Source: Morchella semilibera
Lineage: Eukaryota > Ascomycota > Pezizomycetes > Pezizales > Morchellaceae
DNA: 64,000 bases
Direction: 5' to 3'
NCBI GenBank assembly: GCA_009192285.1
Contig: CM018603.1
Span: 4,562,062 to 4,626,061, forward strand
Shown here: one piece after another, positions 19,370-32,248 of the stretch
Layout of the letters: each line of letters starts with the position of its first letter
How positions within the stretch are numbered: position 1 is the first letter of the stretch
Notes under the pieces: generated by a model
Seen by the model: only the letters and a program-made list of their open reading frames with translations
Told to the model about the DNA's origin: nothing
Database searches by the model: none
Program-made: the position numbers and the translations under genes

Positions 19370-22319
19370 CACGCGCTCGGTCTAGCAAGGCCCTACGGAA
19401 GCCAAGACGCTCTGTAATTGTAGAACCTACGGTTCATACCAGTTAGTGAGAGGAATAATCAAGGATGAGGGATCGTATCATACCAGCGCACGGTAAGTGT
19501 GAGGGGGAGGTAGCCACCCCCGCGCACCTCGACCAATTTGGCACAGGGGGTCCAGAAATACCATCGCCCATTCCCGACTCCTTCTAGCCCCCAAATGACT
19601 GCTATCCCACTCAACAAGCCCTAGGCCGGTATCCAAGATACTAGGATTACGATGCCTCTGAGTAAACCTGAAGTCTAGTTAGCAATGTACACCCACAGCA
19701 GTGCGCGTTTACAAACCATCAATCCAATATAGTCGGAGGAGTGTCAAAAATTGGGGTTATAGCACCTGCTTCACGGGAGCATGATCGGGAATGAGAACAT
19801 TCCCTCATACTATGTTTCCGATGCAGGAGTCAATGGTGCTCCCCTTCCTAATCACCCCAACGTCTGTCCAGGGGAATGCGATGAATGCGATGGCCCCATC
19901 CCCGGCACCGCCTCCGACATTACACCGCGCCATTGGCCCCAGGAAATTGGTAAACTTTAAGCACCCTGATTGCTGCTTATCGGTGGGCGGACGAGTGCTT
20001 CGTGTGCGCTCGCTACGTATGATTATAGAGGCTGCTGTCGGGTTGTGTACATGGGGGCTGCCCCCAGGGTAGCAAGGGTAGGCAAGCGCGTCGCGTTCTA
20101 AGGCGGAGGCGGTCATATGTGAGCATGAAGAACATGAAACTAGGGGAGACTAGACTACCTGCAGCTGTATTATGGGGAACTGGGGTCTGTATTATCTAAG
20201 GATAGAGATGGGTTGACCATGGGCTAGGGATGGATTGGTTTGCGGAGTCCGCGTAATCGGGCAAATGGCTGACGGTATCTGGTCTCGTATATATCTGCTA
20301 TAAGTGTGGGGGTCGCGTGTCGGCCGACAGAGAGCTTCATCATCTTCGATCCAGCAGGTGGTGATAGTAATTGTTTTGGGCTGGTGCGGGGGGGTGCAAG
20401 GTGGTTGCAAGAAGCAGGGGAGATGAGGCTCAACAACTTAGTCAGCAAACTTAAGGCGGCTCTGGGGGTGTCTGCCCCAAAGAAACAAGCTCTCTACCAC
20501 CCCTACCAACATCCCCAGCACCTCCCCCACCCCAGACTCCACCACCAAAAAACCTCTACCAATAATAACAGTGTCGTCCTTCCCGGTCTAATTTCCGATG
20601 CGGTTCTAATCAAGGCCGCGCAAGCATGCCTCTAATCCTATTTCTTTGCGAAAGGTTTAAAGGAAACTCGGATTTGGCGTCCTGCATCTCTATACATGGG
20701 CAGTCCTGGATTCGAAGTTAGAATATTAGGAACTATATACGAGTCAGGGAAACCGTTACCCAAGTATCACAATCCTTGCATGCACCTAATCACAGCAGCC
20801 ATCACCTACCTCCGACGAGACCAGACAGACCCAGTATCGGCGAGGCGCGCATGAAGTGACTTCCTAAGTCGCACCCTGACTCTTCCCCCGGCCGCCGAAA
20901 CGCGACAGAGCAGCGGGAGCTTCATGAGGTACTTCCAAGCAAACTCCCCATGTTTCTCAATCTCAACCCATTGATTCTGACTCTTGTCTAATGCTCCGGA
21001 GTTGCTTACAGGCCACCATACTCATTCATTGCTCCCCCGCCGTCAGGCGGGCATGTTTCTTTATCGTTTAAGGCCGGACATCATTATCTAGTATCTAGTG
21101 GATGCACATAACATTGATTTAGGGGGCCTAGACTCTATTATGGGCTTGAGTGATTCACTGGTATTCGCTTACTGTCAAGTGCAGCACACCGCTCGCAACA
21201 TTTCTCGCCGAACGCCAATACAACAACCCGAATCCTCACCATTAAGGTAGAAGCAGTAACTATCTATCTTTTTCATGGCCGCCTTTTCATCTAGTACTAT
21301 CTCTACATTGTGTCAACACTCCCGCCGTCGAGGGGGGCCTATATGCAAGGATCTCGGCGAAATGGTACACGGGAGTCAAGGAAGTGCTTGTTTCCATGTC
21401 TTTGCTCGAGAAAATAATGAATTTAATTTTGGTGAAGCCATGCACTTGTCACAATACCTAATATCACTTACTCGCACGCTCCGTCTCGTTGATTTTACCT
21501 GTGTCTCAAGATGCTATTGACCTAGCTATGCGTCTAAAGTTATCTTTGCCAGCCCTTTTTTTCTTCTTTCTTTTCCTCAGAACATACTATACGTACAGAC
21601 AAGCCAGAGGATAACTATAAAGGCGGTCAACACCATACCACCATACACAATAGCCACACTACCGCAGCAAAATGCGGAACAGACACTCCACCAATATCGG
21701 CAGTAGGGTCGGTGGTTATTATTATTTATTTTAGGATCTAGGACGTATGCTTTTAGTGGTATGGAACCTAGCCATAGAGAAACCGTAGTCCCCGACACCC
21801 CCTCTACGAGAACGCTCCTGATGCCAGCCAGAACAATACAGTGCAGAATTTGTCATGGCACTGTGTTTTCTGAGCTGGTTCCTCTTGGCCTGCGTTGACG
21901 CGGGGGTCTCTTTTGCCTTCGGTAGTGTTTGGGTGGGATTGGGGGGGGGGGGCTCCCGCAATTTTCTTCCATCAATTACATAGATCACACGGGCCTGTAT
22001 ATAAACCCACCTATGGCACTGGTCTAAGCAAGAAAACCTATGTGATATAAAGATAATCGTCAAATAAAAAAGAAATCTTTTTTGCAGTTACGTACAAAGC
22101 TACGAACTCTGACAACTCTCCATTGACACAACTAAGAAAATATAGCAAGCGTATAAAATGTAACTATATGGTAAGTTTGTATCTCCCGGGCTTGAGACTC
22201 ATCACTACTAAAAGGAAAAAAGCTATAAAGACAATTATGTATAAAGAAGAGAAAGAAAAACTCACACAGGTTATACCGAAGTAAAGTAAAGGAAAGGACC
22301 GGTGCAATACAGAAGGGGC
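19370..22319. other. Intergenic
   Basis: No supported gene in about 2.9 kb. Several reverse and forward frames of 70-110 codons overlap each other and show no conserved motif. Confidence 0.45.
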
Positions 22320-24539
22320 TTATAGATGCGGCCAGAAGTCTTCCCAAGGAACTGTCTTGAATGATCCCTCCGGTAATTTCCTTATAATAAGAAAACATTC
22401 TATGATTATATATGCCCGTGATGCGATATATAGGGTAAATACCAGGTATGATGAACCGTCCACCAGAATCTCTTTGACTTTACTTAGTAACCTACTTATG
22501 TGGGTTCTGGCCCAGAAAAAGTAGGTAACTCTTGTCCTGAAGAGTTTATAAGTTCTTCTTATGCCAAAGAATTCTCTGCCCTCCAATGCCTCGCTCCTTG
22601 TTGTAAATGGCTTGAATAGTGTTTCTCCGATCCTCCTTGCGTAGTCTGACCCAAAGAGCCCTCGTATGTGAAAAAGCCATACAAATAGCAGTCCACCGGC
22701 AAGAAACCCGCATGATATTTTCCAGAGTAATTCTTCGGCCAGCGAGGGAAAGGTCATATTCCATGCGCTGGTGTGGATGGCAAAGTAGATTGCATAGCAT
22801 ACGGTAAAGGAAAATATGAACCGATTCAATTGCTGGGCCAGATGGAATGCAGAATAGTGGATACTTTCCCGAGGGGCAAAGCCATAAGACTTTGAACTAG
22901 AATCTTTGAGAGAGCGATACCTTGGGTCCCGTTGTTCCGCGACTGCAAGCGTAGCTGTTCGTAGATCTCTTTTTGTGAGGTAAAAGTGGTTATAGGACAT
23001 AGAGATATACTGGTCAAAAGCCGTTAACCTATACCCATTCGTAGTATCATAAACATAGATGTTTCTGCATTCACGTCCGAACTCACGCAGCTGATCCTGG
23101 ACCAATTCTGGTACTATAGGTATGTCCTCATCAATACCGGCATTCCCCGTCTGTCCTTGGTCGCTAAGGGGCAAGCTATACGGAGCAGCCCGCTCGAATA
23201 TCTGGAGGCTATAGCGTGTTTCTTGTCCGCCAGTGAGTAAAGTAAAATTGTGGATCGCGAACCCTGCCTGGATGCTCGGTGTACCTTCCTCCGTCCCCAT
23301 GTGGTAACTTCTCGTGAACAGGTATGCGCGTAAACATTCGTCCAGAAGCGCGAGTGACAGTGATATGGGCTGGCGGACGTTGTGCGGCTTTTGCCACCAG
23401 AAGCCATACATAACGACAGCAAACACGACATGTGCAAGAACGTTTAACTCGAGCAGTGTGACCGGTAGACTACTAGCCGCCCGACAGATACAATTGATCA
23501 ACATCCACCCGGCCTGTAGACAGACGACAAGCTTAGCTATAGCATCTGATTTTGATCTATCAGAAATATCACCCCTGAGAGAAGATAGCTTGAATGCGCT
23601 CAACACGCCTGCTCTAAGGAGATCAATTAACAGCTCTTTGTTGATAACACATGTCCTATCCTGCTCGCGAGGATATCCCGCCAGAGAAAACGTATAGCCG
23701 CCCATTTGGACAAAGAAAGCGTCCTCCATGGTAAATTCTATCCCCACCAAGACTGGACACTCCCCACATACCGTTTCGATCCAGGACTGAAATCTGACAA
23801 GAATTGTCATTAAAGAAGCCAAGAACTCGCTCCCGCAGCACGGGGGAGATTTTCCAATCCTGCCAGAACGATGAAGGATCTCAGAGAGGTGTTGGTGGGC
23901 CTTTTTAATGTCCCTTATAGAGTCCAGCGCCCCCCTCGCGAGTTTGGGGTCGACACCATCGAGAGGCGGGGCCCGGGTGGTAGCGGTGTCCTCAGGGCCT
24001 GTGGTGTTGTTGGATTTCAAGTCTTCCAAAGCTTTCTGTCCCTTCTCAATATGACTCTTCAAATCGTGTAAGCCCTTGAGCTCACTAGCCTTCTTTAGGG
24101 CGCTCCCCTCCGCTCTCGCTAGCAGTAAGCCCCCCTCTCTAATAACAGATTCCAGTATCTCTCCACCTGTTACAAGCAGTACATCGCGCAAAAGTCTTTT
24201 TGCCTCCCACCAATCGCGATATGCTTGAGCCATGATTAACTCTGGGGCAATTAGTGCCGTTAGCACTGAAAGCCCTTTATTCCTCAGAGATCGTAAGACG
24301 GTCGGATTTTTGATGATATTGGGATGGATAACGGTCCAGACCGCTAGCATCAATGTGATAGTTGAATTCATCAGAAGATCCATTGTGCCTCGACCTGTTG
24401 GGTTCGACTTAAAGGGGGGCTCAAATCGTTGTTCGGCTGCCGCGTTCGGTAATGGAGATGCAGCAACGGGGCCTGGGACGACCAGCGCGGTGATCCCATA
24501 GATAATGAGAGTGAACATTGACAGAAAGAGCACTGCCAT
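22320..24539 (-). CDS. Fungal multi-pass integral membrane protein
   Basis: About 739 residues from the first in-frame ATG at 24539; the frame continues a few codons upstream to a region with splice-like sequence, so an upstream exon is possible. It begins with a hydrophobic segment like a signal anchor, and further membrane spans follow near residues 60-80, 340-390 and in the last third. It has the look of a large fungal membrane-protein family: a pair of spans leading to FWWQKPHNV, and a C-terminal stretch with TSAWNMTFPSLAEELLWKIS before another span. A charged, probably helical region (residues about 140-230) may face the cytosol. No enzymatic motif is recognised. The next gene on the same strand is a lipase. 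Confidence 0.8.
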   Translation of the reverse strand: MAVLFLSMFTLIIYGITALVVPGPVAASPLPNAAAEQRFEPPFKSNPTGRGTMDLLMNSTITLMLAVWTVIHPNIIKNPTVLRSLRNKGLSVLTALIAPELIMAQAYRDWWEAKRLLRDVLLVTGGEILESVIREGGLLLARAEGSALKKASELKGLHDLKSHIEKGQKALEDLKSNNTTGPEDTATTRAPPLDGVDPKLARGALDSIRDIKKAHQHLSEILHRSGRIGKSPPCCGSEFLASLMTILVRFQSWIETVCGECPVLVGIEFTMEDAFFVQMGGYTFSLAGYPREQDRTCVINKELLIDLLRAGVLSAFKLSSLRGDISDRSKSDAIAKLVVCLQAGWMLINCICRAASSLPVTLLELNVLAHVVFAVVMYGFWWQKPHNVRQPISLSLALLDECLRAYLFTRSYHMGTEEGTPSIQAGFAIHNFTLLTGGQETRYSLQIFERAAPYSLPLSDQGQTGNAGIDEDIPIVPELVQDQLREFGRECRNIYVYDTTNGYRLTAFDQYISMSYNHFYLTKRDLRTATLAVAEQRDPRYRSLKDSSSKSYGFAPRESIHYSAFHLAQQLNRFIFSFTVCYAIYFAIHTSAWNMTFPSLAEELLWKISCGFLAGGLLFVWLFHIRGLFGSDYARRIGETLFKPFTTRSEALEGREFFGIRRTYKLFRTRVTYFFWARTHISRLLSKVKEILVDGSSYLVFTLYIASRAYIIIECFLIIRKLPEGSFKTVPWEDFWPHL

Positions 24540-26798
24540 TATAATCAGCACCTCAGGCACCCATTCCTTAGTATGCTATACTCACCAGGCCTGCTATACC
24601 AAACACAGTAGTCTGAGATCGATAGTAGATGGAAAATTTCTATAATTTAGGAACTTGATATTAGATTACCTTCCATATATTGCATATATTGGGATATGTA
24701 ACGTACATTAGACTGACAAGAAATTATTGTTGGTTATGCGTGCGGTTAAGTTGCCAGACCACTATACCAAAGTTGCTCCCTCTCGCCGGCTCGCCCCCAC
24801 AGGTTTTATATCAAGCTCGCAGTGTGGCAGCCCTTAGCCTTCCCGTGAATAGGTTCGGCAGCAAAGCCACCCCTACCCGGCACACCTGCCAACAATCACT
24901 GCAAAAACGGAAGGGCCGGACCCGAATACTCTACTCTCACTGGTCAAGGTCATGGAAACTTAACCTCAGTGGTCACGATTGAGGCTTAGCACCCACCCGC
25001 CACATCAGAAACTAAAAAGCGCCCCTCCGGTCTCAGGCCAGCCCGTTCAGAATTTTCGGACTTTTGCGACATGTGAATCGCTGTCGTGGGCCACTACAAA
25101 TCTTTCTAGTGCTGGGTGGACGGTTTCATTTTAGTCAAGGAAGGCGGAGTGGGTTATGGCCTTGATTTACCTGTTGAGCCCTCCGCTGTCCCATAGCCCC
25201 CCTCTGAGTTTTTCGTGTTTCAGTAGGCGTTCGGGGCCAATCGCAAACTACCAGCCGCAAGAACAAAGCTAGAGCAGTATCCCCAGCTGATACCGCAGAA
25301 CCTCAGGAGTAACGGATTTTCTCAAGGCAACCAAAACTTCCGCTTTGGCGCTGTCGGTTTGGGGCTGAACAGGCATTTGACCAGTCCGAAGCCCAATATT
25401 CCAGTCCCAGCCGCTCTTCCTGGCATTTTGTGATAAAATGTTAGCGCATGCATATATCCTACGTACTGATAATTCAGCTATACAGCACGGGGTCGGGAAC
25501 TGATGTTGACATCACGGGGAAATACCCCGCGCCACTATCCTCACGCCGAGCTGCCACGCCGAGCTGAACGTGCACGTAACCTGAAGTGTAGAGCCATATC
25601 AGTGACAACTCTTGATACGATTATGCTCTGATTCTCTAGGAAACGCCGCTTTACCTGGCATTTGCGATGATTGCATGTATGTATATGAAGAGATGGGTCC
25701 CTGGAATTGGATTTATAGCCGTTATAACGAAGCTGTAGTAGTATTGCTAGTTTGCAAAATTAACCGGACACCGCGTTGCATATGGGAAAGCAACTTCAAC
25801 ATCGACTACACCACAACCAAAACAGATAAATGTATGAGATTTCATCTTTGGTGTTCTCTATACTCATATTATCATATATTCCAATGTGGACTCAATTGAA
25901 GCAATTTGAACATTTGGTTATTGTAGCCCATTTGCATGGTCGCAACGTGAGCGTCCGGTCAATTTTGCAAACCCACTATACATAGCCACAGTGATGCTTA
26001 TACCAAAGTATACTTACCAGCCAGGTACAAACAAGAACGACAGAAGATGAATCGATTACTCCCAAAAGGAAGCAACCGACATAGAGTACGATAAGTATAT
26101 AATGGGGTATATATATATATATATTGTATATCAGATACATGAGCAGACACTTAATAAGGCCATCACCAGGCCGGCCTGTCCCCCTGGAACCGTAATTAAA
26201 CTCTACTGTACGTTTACCCCATTCATTTCGCATATCACCCCCGCCTACTGCTGCTGCAACCACAACCACTGTCTACAGGACTTACCCTAGCAACTAAACG
26301 CTTATCAATGTAGTACATGTAGCTGCACGAAAGCCGGCGCCAAGACACCGGCGGCTGGGCCTGAGGCACGACATTTGTGCGTAAACACCTTCAAGTTTCT
26401 AATCCCAATTTCTTTAGGATATAATTTTACTTCATACTATAAACCAGAGAGAAGATATAGTCTTGAACCAGATCGATGTTGGGTTCTGGGTAAACGCATT
26501 CAACCTCATTGCCCTGCATAGATACATGTATTTATCAGAACGCCAAGCCGGGGGTCTCACCCAATTCAATAAGAGCATTTCTGGTCTGGATGTTCCCTGA
26601 ATGCTAGGCCTTACACGTATATGTATGAAAGTCTATGCACTGGTAATAACCCCAATAATTTACTAATATTATGGTATATGTAGATGTGCTCAATGGATAT
26701 ACATAAATATGCTATGCTACGGGGGCTTGAGAAAGCATAAAAAGAACGACCTCGAAAGCACAGAGCTGAACACCACCACATATACCAAAACGTTACTA
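24540..26798. other. Intergenic
   Basis: No gene is supported across 2.2 kb. Holds a direct repeat of CACGCCGAGCTG near 25540-25570, an AT dinucleotide run near 26107-26123, and TACATGTA octamers at 26314 and 26523. Confidence 0.45.
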
Positions 26799-28241
26799 TT
26801 AACAAAGTCGTTCCAGTTTTGAGCTAATGCTATCCTTGTTACTCAAGATGTGGTCCGTAATCAATCTCAACTTCTGCCTCATGCTGATATAACCAAACCT
26901 CTCCTGGACATTTGTTACCTCCTCCACATTCTCTGCCTCTCCCGCCAGGTTGTATACAATGACCCATACCCTACCCGGGGGGACTAGTCTCTTGCTTCTC
27001 GCCGATTTTTTTAGATACATCAAGTGTTGCAGAAGAACGGCAGGGGAAGTGTCTTCCCTTAGTAAATCCTGCATGATACGCATCAGCCGTGCTGGCTCAC
27101 TCCATATCTTCTTTGTCATCGCACAGAAATCAGTAAAAACGCCTAGGCTGAGGTATGGAATAACGTCGTAACCGTTAACGAGGGTATATATCATGGATTT
27201 TGTCTTCTGCCCCAGCGAACTATCCATGCACGCCCCGGATCCGATAGCGAAGCACTCAATCTCACGGCCCTCAAGTGTTAGATTATTGGTCTCAAACCGT
27301 CCGGTTGGGGTCGGTTGTGAAAGAAGAATCGTCAGAAGTGCTGCTACACCCCCGCCTAGAGAGTGGCCTACAATCGCAAGCGAGTACCTCGGGTGAGCTC
27401 GGAGCTCATCTCGGATCTGCTGCAATGTGGCACTGGCACTCAAGAGGTCTACCGCTGAGTTCCACATACCACGATGTACTTGGTAGCTCTCGCCCCAAAT
27501 TGTTGCCTCGAAATAACCCGCGTCCAGGGCCTTAATAGCTGCCTCTATACTGTTCGTGCCCTTGAGCGAAAGAACAACCCGGAAGTAAGTGTCATCCACA
27601 GCCACAAAGTGCTCAAGCCTAGGCAAGCCAGCGACTTCGGTCTCGTCAACGTAGGGATATACTCTCGTCGGGTCGAGGCCGATCTCCTTTTCTATGAACA
27701 GGTTTTTTTCCGCGATACTGACAACCTTTTCCAACGAAGCGCCGGCAGGCTTTTCGTTTTCTGGCGGTTGACCGTAGGCCGCGCACGCATAGATCGAGAA
27801 TCGACTGAATAGCTGCATAATACGGGTATCCTCCCCCCTCATGTATGGCCGGCCATGGTGGAAGATATGAGGCCCACTTCGTAGCTGGCAGAGCACCAGC
27901 GTGAACATGGTGGTGGTGAGCTCTGGTATTGTGCACGTTCGGGGGTAGATATCTTGGAGGTTGTTGATAACGATATCAATTATACGCATGGTTTCATCGC
28001 CGAGCACCTTACGAGCGACCTCCAGCATTATCTGGAGGAGCTTCCAGGTACAGCCTATCGAGTTGATGACCACCGAATATGCCTTTACCGCGGCAATCAC
28101 TGCGGCAGCAGCGAAGGTGCTGAAAGAATGCACCACCAACGAGGGAACTGCGGAGGCGATTTGGGACATTGGGCCGACCACGGCCGTTGAGTGGGTGGTA
28201 GTCATCGAGCCGACGGCTGCCATTGGGCGGGTAGTAGTCAT
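26799..28241 (-). CDS. Class 3 lipase, diacylglycerol-lipase-like
   Basis: A 480-residue, apparently intronless gene. The class 3 lipase fold is clear: a strand with LSLKGTNS (residues 225-231, oxyanion region), HRGMWNSA (256-263), the nucleophile elbow GHSLGGG with Ser294, the catalytic Asp in NGYDVIPYLS (Asp359) and His464 in TDHILSNK. This order and these motifs fit sn-1-specific diacylglycerol lipases and related fungal acylglycerol lipases, which release fatty acid from glycerides. The N-terminal 60 residues are Ala/Val-rich and may touch membrane. The first 24 residues are two near-copies of a 12-residue unit, MTTTRPMAAVGS and MTTTHSTAVVGP, so three in-frame Met codons compete as starts. 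Likely active by motif; substrate unproven. Confidence 0.88.
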   Translation of the reverse strand: MTTTRPMAAVGSMTTTHSTAVVGPMSQIASAVPSLVVHSFSTFAAAAVIAAVKAYSVVINSIGCTWKLLQIMLEVARKVLGDETMRIIDIVINNLQDIYPRTCTIPELTTTMFTLVLCQLRSGPHIFHHGRPYMRGEDTRIMQLFSRFSIYACAAYGQPPENEKPAGASLEKVVSIAEKNLFIEKEIGLDPTRVYPYVDETEVAGLPRLEHFVAVDDTYFRVVLSLKGTNSIEAAIKALDAGYFEATIWGESYQVHRGMWNSAVDLLSASATLQQIRDELRAHPRYSLAIVGHSLGGGVAALLTILLSQPTPTGRFETNNLTLEGREIECFAIGSGACMDSSLGQKTKSMIYTLVNGYDVIPYLSLGVFTDFCAMTKKIWSEPARLMRIMQDLLREDTSPAVLLQHLMYLKKSARSKRLVPPGRVWVIVYNLAGEAENVEEVTNVQERFGYISMRQKLRLITDHILSNKDSISSKLERLC

Positions 28242-28265
28242 CGAGCCGACGGCGGCTAGTTGGGG
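28170..28265. repeat. 36-base tandem repeat over the lipase start
   Basis: Two and a half copies of a 36-base unit, each with GTAGTCATCGAGCCGACGG or a variant. The period is a multiple of three, so the repeat encodes a 12-residue repeat and duplicates the start codon in frame. Confidence 0.75.
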
Positions 28266-31200
28266 AAAGCCTTTCGCGGTCTGGTAGGGAGATCTGATAC
28301 CAGCGCTGATTGTTATCGCCTCACAGAGTGGATTTTGTTAGGCGGGTCTCTATTGACAAGTCTCAAAGACGTGAGGGTTATAAATCCAGTAGGGAGCCTT
28401 AGTCTATAATGCGCAGATACCCATCATCTTCAACTGGAGCAAGATTATTTCATTGCCAACAGCCACCAAGTAGATAGAATGGTAACGGCGCCCAAGAATA
28501 GCCGAACCACAAACCCATCGACGCGTAAATATCCCCCCATGCTGGAGGCTGTGCAAGTCTTGGATTGGGGAATGTTTTTTGGCAGGCGGTTATTAGGACT
28601 GAGTTGATGGGATAGGAGGTGTGCTCTTTCGATCATTGGTTTTATCTGAGCCTCGATCGGCTATATGTAGAAGAATGCATATGCAGATATCGGATCGGCC
28701 GAGCGAGAGTCATAGTGCTTTAATCACTCCAAACCTCCGACCACCACGTTTCTTCATAACATCTGCCCGAGATATGCATACCCCCCGGGGCGTTCAGAAC
28801 TAACACTTCCAGACTCTATTCCTGCTTTACCCATCACGGTTGTATTCCGGGCAGACAAAAAGTAGTTTTGTTTTAGGGCCTTTTCCGCAGCTCCCTAGGG
28901 CTAACATGCGCCTTCCCATACCCCGAGTACTTCTAAATATGGAGCTACAAGAAGGCTATCATTTAAAGGCTTGGCGTATTGCATCAAGGTGCATTTGACA
29001 GCCACCAATCACACATACGCGCCCGCCCGAACCCCTCCACTTGATACGTTTTTCCTTGGGGGCTCGAAAACATACTGCACTTCTAAAAGTGCATTGAAAT
29101 AAAATGTGATATCTTTTCCTGTAGCCTTGCGCAATTGATACTAGAGTACAGTTACGCTACACCTACCTTCGATCCGCGGGGCCCGGAGAATCAAACCTTG
29201 GGTGTACCAGCACTCATCATCTAGCATGTTTAACGGACGATGGCCTATCTACTATACGTGGCCCTGTGGCTCTGGATGGCCATCATACTTTGCGCTGGTA
29301 ATATGGATCCGTTGGGAGGTGACACCATAGACAGCCTCGCGAAGAGCCAGATATAATGCCGGTAGATTAATGAGAATTTAATACGCCTTGTTTGGTGGGA
29401 GAGGTGCTCACGTGTGTACCTTGCACCTTGGGTACCATGGGGTGTTTAGCAGGAGCTCTGCGCAGGTATTTTTTGACGGCAGAGCTGGGAGCTCTTACTG
29501 CCTCTTATTTCATGTAAGAGCAAAGAAACATAAGACTCCCTATTGGGATGTGACTATGGGTCAATAAGTCTGATACGCGCTAGCCTCGTGGTGATGAGCC
29601 AGGGTTAGGGTTAAGCGACGTCTGGTAATCGCTCCAGGATGTTCGCTGTCAATGGGTACTTTAAGCGAGAAGTATGTCATTCCACACCCATTCACCGATG
29701 ATGATGTGTAGCTGTTCGTGCCCCAGTGAAGCCGAAGCTGCACTCGCCTCATATCACCTAATTGTCCGTACGGGCCATTTCCCCCCCCTCCTTTTTTTTT
29801 TTTTTTTTTTTACGTTTGGGGAAGAACGGAGGGCTTCAGCAAGATCCAGCTCGCAGCTCCGTGCGTAGGGGAATAAGCTTTCTTCGCTGCAGTCTAGATA
29901 TTGCGTTCAAGCTTCAGGTCGCAGACTCGCTTATCAGCTTATCCCATCCATCTTATCTGATCGCACAACACTAGGAGCACGTCAACCATCAGCAAAACTA
30001 GCTAGTCCACCTACCTGTGAGCACCATACCAGCGGATACCAACCCCCCCGATAGCCTCCACCTCACGATATCCTGCTGTGGTTACCGAGAGGTCGAGAGG
30101 ATGCAAACCTCCGGAAACGGCGTGAGGCGCTGGAGGCGTTTTCTGGTGGGAGCCGGAGATAGGTGGTGAAATTCATGACGGCTACAAGCCTTCATGGGGC
30201 CTTGAGTGGCGGAGTGCTCACCCGAGCGCAGCAAAGGCCTCTCTAAGGTATCTATTTGCTATCTAGGATGGTGATGGGTGGTAGTCCTCTGTTCGTTCTT
30301 CCCCGCCCTCCCCATCTACCTTTTGGTGCTCTTTATAGGATCTGCTAACGCTCCAGCTAGCCTGAGTTCCAAGCACCGCAGGTTATCTACAACAAAGATC
30401 TACTCACAAGGGCAGAAACTCCCACGGCCGAGAAATAACCCACCCTCCCCCCTGGGCCCGTGGTGTGTGGATGGTCTCCTTTACCGAGCACAACTCGGGA
30501 TCAGTCTCTCATTTACACACCCCGATAGTAGGCGCTTCCTTTTGTTTCGCTACGGTGGGTGCGAGTATCTTTGTGGAAGGCCGCACTAATACTTACATCG
30601 GCGCACCAGCTTCTACAAGGCATACCAAACTACTACTAAGCCTACCTCGCCCTACACCTAACGATTGAGATGCACTACTCCCTCCTCTCTGACTTCCTAT
30701 TTCAACATTCTACATCGTATTCCGATTCCGATCTTAAGGGCCCTCCACGCCGAGGGGTTACTACTGCCTCTGCTTTGTCCCCGGTTACCGATGCCGGAAA
30801 CTAAAGACCTACGAAGGGCGAAATGTTATGCCGGAGAACGAGGGGGAGGATTGATCAATGTTGGCTTCTTTCTCAAGATAAGGTATCTGCCCGGCCTTTA
30901 CCCCCGATGAATAATTGGCGCGAGTGATGATGCATGATTGATCAACTTGCTAACCCGAATACGGATGGCCTAGAAGCTATGTCGCCGTTCATTTCCCCCC
31001 GAGTTGGAGACATACACCTGATGCCTAACGCCCTATCTCAGCTCATGGGCAATCAATCGTGGTCCCCTGTACTCGCGGTGGATCAGTTGTTTCCGGCACC
31101 ACTGCCAAAGTATTCGCATCAGTGGTAAGGACACCTTGCAGGATAATTTACTCCATCGCGACTTCAACCGCGAATAGAGTTGGAGGATGACCAAAAAATA

Positions 31201-32248
31201 CCTAGCTTTACCCAGTGCCAAACTCTCAGGAGAGACGTAGGCCCCCATCATCCTTCGCCGACTAGGTCCGCGAGTAGCATTATGCCCACCCCGCGTACAC
31301 ATTAGCCGCCTGCAAAGAGAAAGGTTAGAAAACCCAGGAAAAAATGCGGGTACGGCGGTCCTATGTCTTCTCCGAGCCGATTCGAGCGATGTAAGTCTCA
31401 ACCCTCCATTTATTTCGGTGCAGCACTAATCTCTCACCATTAGCCTATTACCTCTCTTCAAAATGCCATGGGACTGACATACCCAACCACCCCTCCTCTA
31501 TGAACTGCCCCTACTACAGGAGAGACTCTCAATACCACTCCGCACCCACCCTGCTGGTCTGCTTCCCTGGTTACTACCTCAGTGCCCTCCCTGCGAAGGT
31601 GTAGTTGGTACTACGATCCCACCACCGCCACCACCGACCCACCCCCACTCCCACCCCACCAACCCAGCCATCACCTCCGCGCTCCACCAGCTCCACGATC
31701 CCGCGATACCGCCGCCCCCACAAGCTTACGCTCCCCTACCTCAGCGGCGCAACCGCCCTTACCTCCGAATCCTCTCCCACCCACCCTCACCACCCACCGA
31801 TCCCTTTACGGGATACCGACCTTCACACCGGACACCATCACGCCCGCCAACGAGCACTGTACGAAATCCGGCGCCCCCGCTTCTCTCTATACTACTCTAG
31901 GCCACCGACTTCTAAAACATCAACATGCAGCAGAAATGGTGATCTACGGGTCTCGCCAGGTACGACCTACAAGACACTTGGTTTGGCTAATGGATATAGG
32001 TTTGGATAGCGAAAAACTTCCTTCGAATCCCACTTTTATACCACTTTTATACCAAAGACCCAAACCAACCTACGCCTAGCGCAATGACACCGCCACAGCT
32101 CCACCCCCGCCACTTGCCACCCCCGCCAAGGCAAGAAAGATCTCGGCTAACCACCCCCAACCCGACTGACTCACCAACCCAACCTTCCGACCAGCGTAAC
32201 GAAAGGCTAAAAGAAAAACAGCGCAGCCAGTTACCTGGCAACTTCTTC
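28266..32248. other. Intergenic, gene-poor
   Basis: No supported gene over about 4 kb. A T run of about 20 lies at 29791-29811. A Pro/Thr-rich frame at 31582-32079 overlaps another forward frame of equal quality and lacks motifs. Two telomere-like units (AGGGTTAGGGTT) near 29604 look like chance. Confidence 0.45.

Noticed and set aside
29600-29616. Telomere-like AGGGTTAGGGTT
   Set aside because: Only two units, inside ordinary sequence; no sign of a chromosome end.
31582-32079. 165-codon Pro/Thr-rich frame
   Set aside because: Low complexity, with an equally long frame in another phase; no domain.
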